64,000 nt of DNA from Apoda limacodes. Taxonomy: Eukaryota > Arthropoda > Insecta > Lepidoptera > Limacodidae. Positions 10,311 to 20,720 of the stretch are shown piece by piece. The position numbers and the translations under genes were made by a program. The notes beneath the pieces were generated by a model that was not told the DNA's origin, searched no databases, and worked only from the letters and a program-made list of their open reading frames with translations. Position 1 is the first letter of the stretch, and each line of letters opens with the position of its first letter. The stretch covers positions 5,890,001-5,954,000 of the forward strand of contig OX291551.1 of the NCBI GenBank assembly GCA_946406115.1, written 5' to 3'.

Positions 10311-11024
10311 GTTTGTATTTTGCGTTGTATAAAAGCCATCTTCAGATTGGTTATTGAAATTTTACAAAACAAATTTTATAGACGACCATACAACTTTATA
10401 CACGGTCGACACGCACTTAGTCCGTTTTTTTTAATTAAAAACAAAGCAGAATAAAGAAAAAACAAATTTTATTAGTAAACGACATTAAAGCTTATATAAC
10501 ACAAATCTTATTTCGAATACAATCCGAATAATTGGTAATAGTAAAACTTTTTTGTGACACATCGCACGTTTCATCAGATAAGAAAGCTGTCTTCAACACG
10601 TCCCTCAAGCTTTTGTTTCTTGCACGTTCTATTGTACGGTTTTTCCCTTTTGTTGAGAACATTTGTTTTAGAGAAAGCTATTAGTTCTTCTGTATTTTAT
10701 TCACTTTTGTGGGAATGAAACTAACATTGTCTAATACATTTTAAATTGAATGTCATTTTTTATTTAGCAGCCATTAATAAAACTTGGTTGTTCCCATAGT
10801 GTCATTGAACGCACTTAGGTTTTGCTTTGGTTTTACTTGCTGTTTTTTTTGTAGAAAATCCAATGTCTATATAGTACTGTCTACATTTATGTGAGTTGCC
10901 ATATCATACCTGCATCTAACGCACTGATTAGTCCAATTGTTGAAAGTAGTAACAACAAAAATCTTTCTATAATTTACACATTTATGTTTATGACATAGAG
11001 TGTCCCTCATTACCTATAATAAAC
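10311..11024. other. AT-rich stretch without recognisable features
   Basis: About 700 bases; no coding region, terminal repeats or match to other parts of the window noted. Confidence 0.4.
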
Positions 11025-11334
11025 ATAAATAAACCTGTTATCTCAGATTTACGGGTAGATAAAAAAAAGGATAAACAAAAAGTACTTATTATATTATCAG
11101 CCTCATACATCCCCACTGTTGGGGCACGGCCTACCCTCAACAAAGGTATACGTTCAAAATTCAGAACTTAAGGAATCAATACTAAAGGATGCGGTAATAG
11201 AGGATAATTTAATTAATTTTATCTAATTTTGCAATTATTGCAAAAAAACAAAGGTTATGTTTCACACATAGCAACATCGATGTTTTGCTTCTTTTCATCG
11301 ATGATCATCGACCATCCCTTACATTATATCATCA

Positions 11335-11545
11335 TACGTCTTTTTTTTGACGTGTGCAGGTTTCCTCACGATCTATTCCTTCACCGAAAAGCCATTGATC
11401 TAAATTAATAAATGTAGGTCCTTGAGAAATTAAGAAAAAGACTCATTAGTACAAGCTGGGCACGAACCTCCGCCACTCAAGACACAAGGTGAAATCGAAA
11501 CCCCTCGCCCACCACCGACTAATAAATGCAATAGAAGCACACAAA
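11335..11545 (-). mobile_element. tRNA-derived SINE relic, minus strand
   Basis: The minus strand carries GTTTCGATTTCACCTTGTGT, a box-B-like GGAGGTTCGTGCCC, and further on GGCTTTTCGGTGAAGGA and GTGAGGAAACCTGCAC, in the order of a SINE common in noctuid and other moths. The box B has one change from GGTTCGANNCC. The partner copy in the other arm (17690-17895) retains GGTTCGAGCCC. Confidence 0.6.
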
Positions 11546-13036
11546 TGAAAAGGCTTGGAGGGCAAGTATTTCTGTGATGCCTTAGGTAATATGGGCAAAA
11601 GTTCAAAAGCTCTGTTGCGCATAATACATAGTATTTTATTGTCGGCTTCATAAAAAAAAAAAAAAATTTATCTTCTTTGTATATAAATACACAGATCAGA
11701 CAGTCAATATATTCATAGCAGCACGGATTACATGCTCCGAAGGCGGTAACTAATAGCTGAGCCACAACCACATCATAATGGGTGACAGCCTCTTTTGACC
11801 AAACAACTTTAGTCCTGCGTGACAGGTATTGAGCCCATCGCCCCAACTTTGTTTGTGATACAGAGTATCTGCTGGACTAAAGTGGCTTTATCGTAAGTCA
11901 TAAAGCACCAGGTTTGGAGTTAGTGAGAATATTAAAAACAGAATTGCCATTCCTCGACGAACAGCTTGAACTTAGAATGGACAGTTAAAATTAAATTTAC
12001 CTTTAGAGTCTTTCAAATGCTGTGCCAATGTAGCAAACAGTAAGAGCCCTAGACGTCCTTTTTTTCATCGGACTTCTTTCCTAACTTCTTTTTACTTATC
12101 ACGCAGTTTTCTACAGGTTACAATGAAACCGTATAAACGTGGCGGATGACAGACCTCCTAATATATGTATTGGACATTTTATACATTTTATTGGATCTTC
12201 AACATTAAATACAATCTCGGGAATTTATTAAGGAACCCATCAAAACGAGCTTTGTAAATTGAACGTTTAGTTGCAAGGAAATTTGCCCACGATTTAACAG
12301 TAAAATTATTGTTTCTAGACTTACTACACACCACAATAAGCTTCGAATTAGATATCTATATAGTATTTAATTATTAACTTATTCTTTACTCCAAAAGCAA
12401 GCATTGGAATCTGTTTTTGTTGAACTTATTCTACAATACAACTTGAAGTTGAACGTAATTTACCTTATTATCGGTAGCTTCGAGTGTTAGTGAAAATAAA
12501 ACAAACAAAGACTTACTTAAGTAAAAGGTAAGTGGTACATACTTAGGCTTTCAGTCTAACAAATGGTGTTTACAAAAGAGAACAAACTGAAACAATAGAG
12601 AAAATTCACAAAAAGACGTCGCTAAGTGCTACTATATACGTGATACGTGATCTTCATTAGGCTGTGGTTTTATTAAGCACATGTAGACCTTTTCTCAATA
12701 TTGTAAGAAACACTATTTTGTATAAATTGACGAATTTTTTTCGCTATAGTCCCCTAGTAAGAGACAGGTCTCTTAATTCACTCTGAAATACACGAATTGA
12801 CGCTAATGTATGTAAAATAGACTCAGTTGGTTACACGACTGTCGAGATGCCTAACCTAAATTAAAACCTTTCCAGGCGTGCGCACAGTATCTTACCAATT
12901 TTTGTCGCAGTATGATACAAGGTTTGGGCACACAGATAAAATAAATATCTGGCGATAAAATGTTAGATAACATTTACGGTCCTTTTAGCATAAGTCTTAT
13001 AAAAAGTCACAACACAATTTACTATTTCCATCATCA

Positions 13037-13198
13037 GGGGCCATCCATTTAATACGTCACGTAAACTTCTATAATTTTAGACCCCCCCCCCCCCCCTTTT
13101 CACGCTTTTTCCCAATTTTAGTATGAAAAATTTGCCTTTGTCACACTTTGCATGATCCCCCTCCCCCTAAGCGCGTGAGTTATTAAATGGGTGGCCCC
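13037..13198. mobile_element. 162-bp MITE with GGGGCCATCC inverted ends
   Basis: The left end GGGGCCATCCATTTAATACG and the right end TTATTAAATGGGTGGCCCC are inverted copies with few mismatches. The interior carries a long C-run and a second C-rich tract, as in a widespread arthropod MITE with GGCCATCCAT ends. Non-coding. It sits only in the left arm of the large inverted repeat, so it inserted after the duplication. Confidence 0.75.
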
Positions 13199-13885
13199 TC
13201 ATTACCGTCAGTATGAAGGCGTCATTGTTGAACGTAGGTGGTTCCCTGTGTTTCCTGTGGCTCTAACCAGTGCGAATATTTACCTATTATGAGACCATCT
13301 CCCGCTGCTTCTAATAGTCTATATAAAAACTTTGAGAATAAAAATAGGTTTATGGATAAAAATATAAATTGTAACTTGAAAAAAACACTACTTACGTCAT
13401 GCAAAAATATTAATTTACTCTACGCTTATCCCAAAATGTTTAAAAAATAAAAGTCCGCCTGTGCGAGGCCGGGACGGGCCGCTAGTTATTCATAAATCTA
13501 TTACTATAACTAACATACGCTGAATAAAAATAACATTTTAAACATGGGCCTTCATTCATGTTTTGAATTTTAATCATTACTTTATGTTATCATCAATATT
13601 CATTACATGTTTTGAAAGGGTCAAAGTGACCCAAATAGTTTTAAAGTTTTCACTACACAAAACACGGTGATGGTTATCGTGACCTTTAACTGGTGCACGT
13701 CACAAAATATCATTCATCAACTTCTGTAATATCTTGCTTGCCTTTATCAAAAGGGCTTAATTAAAACTGTCATTGACGTATCTTGTGTTGTTTTAGAAAT
13801 GAAAATTGTTTTACCGGACAAGGGAACAAGAATGTAGTTCGATTTTAAGTATTATATGAGGCAAAATAATATACTTTTTCCCGCA

Positions 13886-14048
13886 AACGCTTAAAATGTG
13901 GAATGAGCTTCAAGAAAGAAATTGTTGGATATTTAAAGGGTCGGCAATGCGTGAGTGTTGCTCCTGGTGTTGCTAGCCTCCACAGGCTGCGGTGCCCGCT
14001 CACAATTCAGTCGGACTTTTAGCTTGTTTGCCACCTAAGTGTTAATAA
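13886..14048 (+). mobile_element. CR1-type LINE 3' end
   Basis: Contains the end-of-ORF sequence (GGAATGAGCTTCAAG), the common tail GGGTCGGCAATGCG, GTGTTGCTAGCCTCCACAGG, and the terminal GCTTGTTTGCCACC with GTTAATAAAATAATA. The same element/flank junction recurs inverted at 15400-15495. Only the last about 160 bp are present. Confidence 0.7.
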
Positions 14049-14140
14049 AATAATAAGATTATTATGATAAGAGTTATCTAGATAAACAGTTGACTAATAT
14101 AAATGTTGCTTTCCAAGAAGCTTGTCATAAGAGGGTTAAA

Positions 14141-14187
14141 CAGGCTTTGTTTCGAAATGTAACCACTTTGTTTCGAAATGTAACCAC
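14141..14187 (+). repeat. 21-bp tandem duplication
   Basis: TTTGTTTCGAAATGTAACCA occurs twice in succession with a 21-bp period. The neighbouring short open frame (14090-14275) is judged to be chance. Confidence 0.7.
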
Positions 14188-14323
14188 TTTTTTCGTCCAA
14201 AATTCTGATTCAGACGATTTTTCGAAAAATCATAAAGTATTTTCACAAATGAATTATGCATACGAAAATATTTAAACTATCTATTTTAAAAATATGATAA
14301 TTGATATTTAAGAAAACTTGGCT

Positions 14324-14382
14324 GATTAAATGGGTATTATATTAGTTTTACACTGTGAAACTAATATAATACCCATTTAATC
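14324..14382. repeat. Perfect 25-bp inverted repeat (hairpin) in the spacer of the large inverted repeat
   Basis: The arm GATTAAATGGGTATTATATT plus AGTTT at 14324-14348 is exactly complementary to 14358-14382, with a 9-nt loop (14349-14357). It would form a 59-nt hairpin. It lies about 300 bp from the apparent centre of symmetry of the 11.0-19.6 kb inverted repeat. It may be a tiny fold-back element or a cruciform-prone site; no miRNA assignment is possible. Confidence 0.85.
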
Positions 14383-14524
14383 AATTTACAGTAGGTTCGG
14401 ACGTTTGTAATGTGCATTATAGTAAAAGCTATTTTAATTAAGTCATTATTATATACGGCCTTTTACAGAAAACACTTTTTTGTAAAATTTCCTCAGAATC
14501 CATCTGAAGGTGGCAAAATTATCT

Positions 14525-15175
14525 GTAACATATGGACGGACGGACTTGAGGAAACTATAAGGGACACATTTTTGCCATTTGGCTACGGAACCCCAAAATT
14601 CTGTAATAAGCATTTGTTTGTCGTAAACTTAATAAATAATTTTATAACTCGTATTCATCATTAAATTTTCAAGGCTACCTTTTCCTCTGTTTAACCTTTA
14701 TGGTAGCACTGCGCATTAAGCATAGTGAGAAATACTCTCACCTCGTTACTAAAGTTAAATTAAAATGGAACTTTACCGCACCCCACGGAGCAATATCTGG
14801 CTCCGCGCATAGTGATCTGCTGCTTTATTCAGAAGCTTCACCTGAAAGTCTGATTAGAATTAGAATTCTAGCTTATCTGGCCTCAGTCTTATCTGGCCTC
14901 AGTCTTAAGTCATATATTTTTCAAGGAACATTAATAATAGTCTTGAACTAATAGCTTGCCGAACCAAAAGTTTTTGCTGGGCCATATTATACATACACCA
15001 GAAAATTATAATTTGTACTCTGCGTAGCATTCATTGACTATAAAAGGCCTTAAAATTTATTGAAACCTGTGATGTTTTGCAGTCCCCTTGGCAGTGCCTT
15101 ATTTACTACATTTTCGTAGGTGTTGCTAATTTTCTATTATTATTTACTAGATTTTGCCAGCGACTTCGCCCGCCC
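14525..15175 (+). repeat. Repeat R2, copy 2
   Basis: Reverse-complement partner of 9615-10310. It starts with a GGACGGACGGA end and CCATTTGGCTACGGAACCCC. A 16-bp word, TATCTGGCCTCAGTCT, is tandemly doubled at about 14876-14908; the other copy has it once. The block ends near 15150 at ATTTTGCCAGCGACTTCGCC, a degraded form of the common lepidopteran repeat start. Confidence 0.75.
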
Positions 15176-15399
15176 TAAACTCGGTTATCGGAGTGAAACT
15201 CTTTAAGGTGCAGTACCTATCTAACTAGCGCCACCAATAGATATTCTTTATTTTCTCTTTGTACTAAACATTTTTCAAAAATGTTACAAATGAATTATTT
15301 AGAACTAGTTATACGCTCTTTTAGGATTTTTTACTTTCTAGAATATATCTGTAAGTTATAGACAGCATTTCTGCTAAAAGTGGCAGTTTTTAGCAGAAA

Positions 15400-15495
15400 C
15401 GCGTTGCTAGACACCAGGAGCAACACTCGCGCGTTGCCGACTCTTTAAAAATGTAACAATTTCTTTCTTGAAGCTCATTCTACATTTTAGCCGTT
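15400..15495 (-). mobile_element. CR1-type LINE 3' end, minus strand
   Basis: The complement carries GAATGAGCTTCAAGAAAG, AAAGAGTCGGCAACG and GCGAGTGTTGCTCCTGGTGT, as in the plus-strand copy at 13886-14048. It is joined to the same flanking sequence (15495-15850 against 13600-13890). The shared junction shows that the two regions derive from one already-joined ancestor. Confidence 0.65.
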
Positions 15496-16002
15496 TTCGG
15501 GAGAAATTATATTATTTTGCCTCATATAATTCTTAAAATCGAACTTTGTGAATATATTTTGTGCTTATCAAAAATACTTGGACATTTTATTCATCTGTGT
15601 ACCTACATTCTTATTTCCTTGTCCGGTAAAACAATTTTCATTTCTAAAACAACACAAGATACCTTCAATGACTGATTTAATTGAGCTCTTTTTCAAAAGC
15701 GCAAGACATTACAGAAGTTGATGAATGATATTTAGTGGCGTGCTCCAATGAAAGGTCAAGATAACCATCACCGTGTTTTGTGTAGTGAAAACTTTAGATC
15801 TATTTTGGTCACTTTGGCACTTTCAAAACATGTAATAAATTAAGGTCCGTGTTAAGCATGTTGTTTACACTCAACGTATTCTCATCTCTACTGCTACCGA
15901 CCACTCGATGCATGTCAACCGCTAGCAAACGACATATAATGCCTAAAGCGAGGTTCTAAGAATACGAAAAACTATTTGCAAACGATAGCCGCCATGTTTT
16001 TT

Positions 16003-16052
16003 CGACATATCTAGTTCAAACTAGTCGACATATCTAGTTCAAACTAGTCGAT
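16003..16052 (+). repeat. 25-bp tandem repeat with inner dyad
   Basis: TCGACATATCTAGTTCAAAC plus TAG occurs twice in succession. Each unit contains the dyad CTAGTTCAAACTAG. Confidence 0.75.
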
Positions 16053-16329
16053 CTATCGACTAAAACAGTTACCGCGATTAACAAGTCATGAGTAAATCAA
16101 GTAAACATATCTCGAATTCGAGATTATCTCTATCAGCACATGAATCAGGCCCCTGAAAAGAGTGAGAGCAAAATCGGTGCAGCTATTTGTTTTGAATCGC
16201 TTAAAAACTGATTTTTTTAAAGTTGCAAAAAATATTCTTATGGGAAGTTGTTCGTGCGAACTAATTTTTTTACTGGTAAATCTTAGGCAAATTTCTTTGC
16301 AACTAAACGTTTAATCATCAATCGTTTTG

Positions 16330-17150
16330 AGTGTTTTTAAAATAAAATCCCGAGTATCAACATACTAGGTGTATATGTATAATTTTATAATGTAATGTAA
16401 TTAATTCTTTAGTGCATAAACTTTATAGAGGAGTACCTTCAATTTGTTGGTACTACAATTTAGGCAGTCATTTTTTCCAGGCAAGCTTTGGCTACGGGAA
16501 ATATAATATAATAAAAGTTTTGGAGCAGTTGCAAATGAGAACAAAAGTTCATCAAAAAAGATGTTTGCTAATATACATATGCATGAATATTTACAAGGGT
16601 TTAAATATATTGAATTAATAATAAAACATAATACATGTTACTGCATTTTAAATACTACTATGCCAAAAAAATATACATATACCTCCATAATATACCTAGT
16701 ACATAGCGTACACAAAATATACTTAAAGAAAATAACATGTCTCAATCGTAATATGAATATTATTGTGATCGATAATAATTTATAACCATAGTGTTTTAAA
16801 GCAGGGTTAGCTTTGGGCTTGTCTGATTGAAAGGGGATTAGCATTCCATAGTTTTATAGATTTTGCCGTAAATGAATCGTTGTAAAACTGAGAGGAATGT
16901 AAAGAAATCTTTAGGAGTAGATTTGTAGAAGATCTCTGGTTTTGTAGAGAAACACCAAGAAATTGAAAGCGTTTTTTAGGTAGATATGTTGGTGATGAAA
17001 GTATGAACGGAAGGAATGAAGAAGAAAAAGAAGGTGTGTATTAGCGTAAACCAAATATGAACAGTATAGATAAATTTTTAAGCCGCTTACGTGTGTTTAA
17101 CTGCTCTTCAGTGAGATCGGGTTTAATTTTGAAGATTGTACACGCACTCA
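16330..17150. other. Right-arm insertion, unclassified
   Basis: This about 820-bp stretch corresponds to only about 130 bp in the left arm. It is AT-rich, with GA-rich sequence at 16850-17050. No coding region or clear ends were found, so its class is open. Confidence 0.4.
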
Positions 17151-17689
17151 TTTTAAGCTATACTTAGAACACTGCGTGAAAAGTGAGAAGAAATAAGAAA
17201 AGAAGTGCAATGAAAAAAAGGACGTCTACAAGAGCTCTAACTGTTTGCTACATTAACAAAATCCCTAGATTCGAGGGGTAATTTGAATTCCACCTGCCCA
17301 TTTTAAGTTCAGGATGTTCGTCGAGCAATGGCAAGTCTGTCTTTAGTCTTTAATTTTCCCACTGACACTAAACCTGGTGCTTTATGACTTACGTCAAAGC
17401 CACTTTACTCCAGATACTCTGTAGCACAAACAAAGTTGGGGTGATGGGCTCACTACCTGTCACGCGGCATGTGAAAAGATGCCTTCCCCACATTATGATG
17501 TGGATGTGGCCCAGCTATTAGTTACCACTTTAAGAGCATTCAAACCGTGCTGCTATCAAAATTATAAAATTATTTATTATTATTTACAAAGCCGCAAATA
17601 AAATACCATGTACTATGTGCGACAGAGCTTTTGAACTTTTGCCCCTATTTCCTAAGCTATCACAAAAACAGTTGCTCTCCATGACTTTT

Positions 17690-17895
17690 AATTTGTGTGC
17701 TTCTATTGCATTTATTAGTCATTGGTAGCCGAGGGATTTCAATTTCACCTTGTGTCCTGAGTGACGGAGGTTCGAGCCCGTTGTGTACCATAAGTATTGT
17801 TCTAAATACTCAAAGACATTGATTAGTTCACAACACTGGCTTTTCAGTGTAGGAAAACACCGTGAGGAAACCTACATATGGTCTATAATCATGTT
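17690..17895 (+). mobile_element. tRNA-derived SINE relic, plus strand
   Basis: Contains GGTAGCCGAGGGATTTCAAT, an intact box-B-like GGAGGTTCGAGCCCG, then GGCTTTTCAGTGTAGGAAAA and GTGAGGAAACCTACAT. The order is that of a common lepidopteran SINE. Its partner in the other arm is 11335-11545. Confidence 0.65.
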
Positions 17896-18184
17896 TGTTC
17901 AATAATTATCGATTTTAATAGGCAAAACTTCGATTTTGCTATGTGTGATACATCGAAACATAACACCAATGGTAACTCATGAGCAGAGCAACACAAATTT
18001 AGACCCCCTACACATATGCATATTGGCGATAGAGATAATGATGTGTACACTTCTCTAGTTGGTCGGAATTTGCAGCATACATATTAAGGAAAGAATAACC
18101 TTTCTTTTCTGAAATGCAATAATAGCAAAATCAGTTAAAATCAATAAAATTATCCTCTATGAACGCATTCTTATATAACGCACC

Positions 18185-18454
18185 ATCGATCTACCGATGA
18201 CATAGTGATCATGGCAAAATCGCTAGAAGACCTAGGGGCGATGCTCTTAGACCTCAGCAGAGTTTCCTAACGTGTAGGTTGGCCTTAAAATGAATATGGA
18301 TAAAACGAAGGTAATGTTCAATATTCCTGTGGCGCCTGTACCGATTGTTAGGAACGCTACCTTCGAAGTTATTGATGAATACAAATACCTAGAGCAAGTA
18401 GTCCAGTCAGGTAGGTCCAACTTTGAGAAAGAGTTTAACCGAAGAATCCAGTTC
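18185..18454 (+). pseudogene. RTE LINE reverse transcriptase fragment, fused to CR1
   Basis: Reads DDIVIMAKSLEDLGAML, then after frame breaks MNMDKTKVMFNIPVAPV, EYKYLEQVVQSG and NFEKEFNRRIQ. This follows the polymerase C-terminal part of RTE-clade LINEs (compare FADDIVVLAESLEDLG and NFEKEFNRRIQL in the 38.7-40.6 kb element). The RTE similarity stops at about 18454, inside what should be RRIQLGWAAFGKL, and CR1 sequence begins in the same orientation. Confidence 0.75.
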
Positions 18455-19165
18455 GCTGTGGTCCCACAATTCCAGAACACTCCTCTATCCATCTTCATGA
18501 GCATTGGGATCCTTGGTGTTGACATCTCCAGCGATGTTCAGTTCTGCGATCATTTGCAAGACAAGGTGAAGCTGGCGTCCAAAAAACTTGGTGTACTCAA
18601 CAGAGCGAAGCAGTACTTCACGTCGAGGCAGAGGTTGCTGCCTTACAAGTCGCAAGTTCGGCAATTCTGCCATCTCTGGGCGAGTGTACCCGGATACTAG
18701 CTTAACCCTTTTGACTCAGTGTAACGACGGGCCATGAGAATTGTCGAGGATCCCAAACTCACTTGCCGTGTCGAGCCCTTAAGTCTGAAGAGATACTTAA
18801 TCTCCCTGTGTGTGTTCTACCGCTTGTACAATGGGTTGTGTTCGGAGAATTTATTCAAAATGATTCCCACGGCTACTTTCTACTATCGCACCGCTCGCCA
18901 TCGGCAGGCAATTCATTCTGGCACTTTAGAACCGAAATGGTCGCGTACAGTGCGGTTTCAAAGAACCCGCGAACGCTTTGGTTGTGGAACCAAGGTTTTC
19001 TCTAAGGCCTACAATATGGGGTTATTTAATAAAAAAGTTATTAATTAGATTTTGAACGCGTGAATGATATCCCTGGTGTTGCAAGCGTCCATAGGCTACG
19101 GTGACCTCTTACCATGAGGCAGACCTTTAGCTTGTTTGCCACCTTAGTGGCATAAAAGTTCATTG
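18455..19165 (+). pseudogene. CR1-type LINE C-terminus and 3' end, downstream part of an RTE::CR1 fusion
   Basis: Begins at GTGGTCCCACAATTCCAGAA, then reads SIGILGVDISSDVQFCDHLQ, LASKKLGVLNRAKQYF, a stretch ending RRAMRIVEDPKLTCRVEPLS and YYRTARHRQAIHSGTLEPKW. It closes with the standard 3' untranslated end (CATAGGCTACGGTGACC, CTTGTTTGCCACCTTAGTGG). One reading frame runs across the RTE/CR1 join for 136 codons (18290-18700). Stops and frameshifts make it non-functional. It inserted into the right arm of the large inverted repeat. Confidence 0.8.
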
Positions 19166-20119
19166 TACAGCTATTTTAATATTCATGAAATTACAAATTG
19201 TAATAGTATGATCTTCTTTCTATTAACGACAGTTTGGACTAACGAGTTTAGCATGACAGCATAATAAACTTAATACATAAAATTTTACAGAGTTTTATTT
19301 AGGTTGTTCTACTAACTATGTGTGCAAATAAATCGATGTTAGCCTTCGTCGATATTTTGTTTTCGATAAACATCGAACTTCGATGTTGACATTGATGGCA
19401 TCATCGATATTTTCTCAACATTGACCATCCCTAATGTAAATTCCACAATCTGCACTGCATGTGGACCATTGCCCAAATCACCCTTGGTGAGGGTAGGCCG
19501 TGCCCCAACAGTAGGGACGTATGAGGCCGATAAGATATGTTTTGTAGGTAAATATTTTTTGTTTTTCCTTTCTATATCTACCCGTAAATGAGATTTTCTG
19601 TGCACAATAGTTAGCGGCCTTTCAGAGAAAAGGTATTTTGTCTTACAGAATTATTTTTCCTGTTAGATAAGAGGTTTTCGTCAGTTGTCCTCAACGCACA
19701 ATTGTTTCGAAATCGCCTTCTATGTGGCTCTTTAAGCAGGAAAATGTTCCAATGTAACACACGTTGTATTAAAATCTTTCTTAAGTGACAGTTAATAAAA
19801 TTTCGTGTGGGCGCTGGGCTACTTCGTGATCTATAACGTCTGTGAGTTTTTGTAAGCATATACTCGTAGGTATGTGTGCACGTGTGTGTGATGCGCCCTC
19901 TCGCATTTGGAGCTCTCTGGCGTTGGGCGGCCGATGGTGGATTGCACGCGGGTTATTAATACTATATTTGTATATAACAAATATATATTATATTTGTATA
20001 TATAATATTTATTATATTAGTATCAATGTTTATATGTGTATTTTGTTAGTTGTATACATTTTTAAAACACTTTTTGTGTTTGATGTATATTTATGTGTGT
20101 CTTTTTGTATGTATTTATA

Positions 20120-20360
20120 TATGTACTAGTTGTTGCTTACGGCTCTGCCCGCGCTGGGTTGGCGTAGGATTTTTACAACCACTCCCGGATTATAGTAAGA
20201 AAGTTGCAATAGCAAGCTATACGTATGGCTATAGTTTATTCATACACGTTGAATTCGGTTATTCCTGCGGAAACTATTATTTTTACGGAATAAAAAGTCT
20301 AACCGACGTCCTTCTCCGTCTCTTCAATTGCCGCTCTGCGAAGTTTTAGTTCAATTGGAT
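20120..20360 (+). repeat. Helitron-type lepidopteran repeat fragment
   Basis: Begins ACTAGTTGTTGCTTACGGCT, then CTGCCCGCGCTGGGTTGGC, a degraded form of the TTGCCCGCGACTTCGTCCGC start common in Lepidoptera. It includes CTTCAATTGCCGCTCTGCGA. Upstream, 19970-20120 is a T/A-rich, TGTGT-rich low-complexity tract. Confidence 0.5.
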
Positions 20361-20379
20361 TATAAATTTTTATATACTT

Positions 20380-20720
20380 AGATAGCATGGATATTTTTAA
20401 GTGTATGTAAATATACATTATAATTGTGCAAGAATATAATTATTATGATAATAATCCTACTAGTACATACTATTCAATATACTATATTAATAGTAGGTAC
20501 TCTTAAAAATCTGAATTCCTTCACACGATTGACAACATTTGACGCTTCACATGGTGCGCTACAAACAAAAAATAATAATTGACATATGTGTGTATCACAA
20601 CCTTGTTTTAAGTGGTTTACTAACTTATTTATATAACTTAGTGTTTCAATATAGATTGTATACTTGTTAGTTGATTAACAAATTATTGTATTACTTTAAA
20701 TAGAACTTCTTGCTAGCTAT
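20380..20720 (-). repeat. Dispersed repeat R1, copy 2
   Basis: Reverse-complement partner of 1-540, lacking about 190 internal bases found there. The complement includes GCGCACCATGTGAAGCGTCA and GTGAAGGAATTCAGAT. It extends beyond the part visible in copy 1. Confidence 0.6.

Larger units (their letters stand above)
11025..13960. repeat. Left arm of a large decayed inverted repeat
   Basis: Successive blocks of this arm match, in reverse order and orientation, blocks of 15400-19600: 11090-11150 with 19470-19540, 11195-11290 with 17930-18165, 11460-11890 with 17390-17800, 12045-12120 with 17160-17250, 12255-12320 with 16255-16320, and 13600-13960 with 15400-15850. The order is kept, which points to one inverted duplication, later broken by insertions in each arm. 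By eye, identity is roughly 80% in the good blocks. Confidence 0.7.
15400..19600. repeat. Right arm of the large decayed inverted repeat
   Basis: Partner of 11025-13960. It is longer because it gained insertions: about 700 bp around 16330-17150 and the RTE::CR1 fusion at 18185-19165. The outermost recognisable match is at 19470-19590 (GTAGGCCGTGCCCCAACAGT against the left-arm word near 11115). Confidence 0.65.

Noticed and set aside
11430..11846. 138-codon minus-strand frame with hydrophobic stretches
   Set aside because: It runs through a SINE relic, and the mirror copy at 17.4-17.8 kb does not keep the frame.
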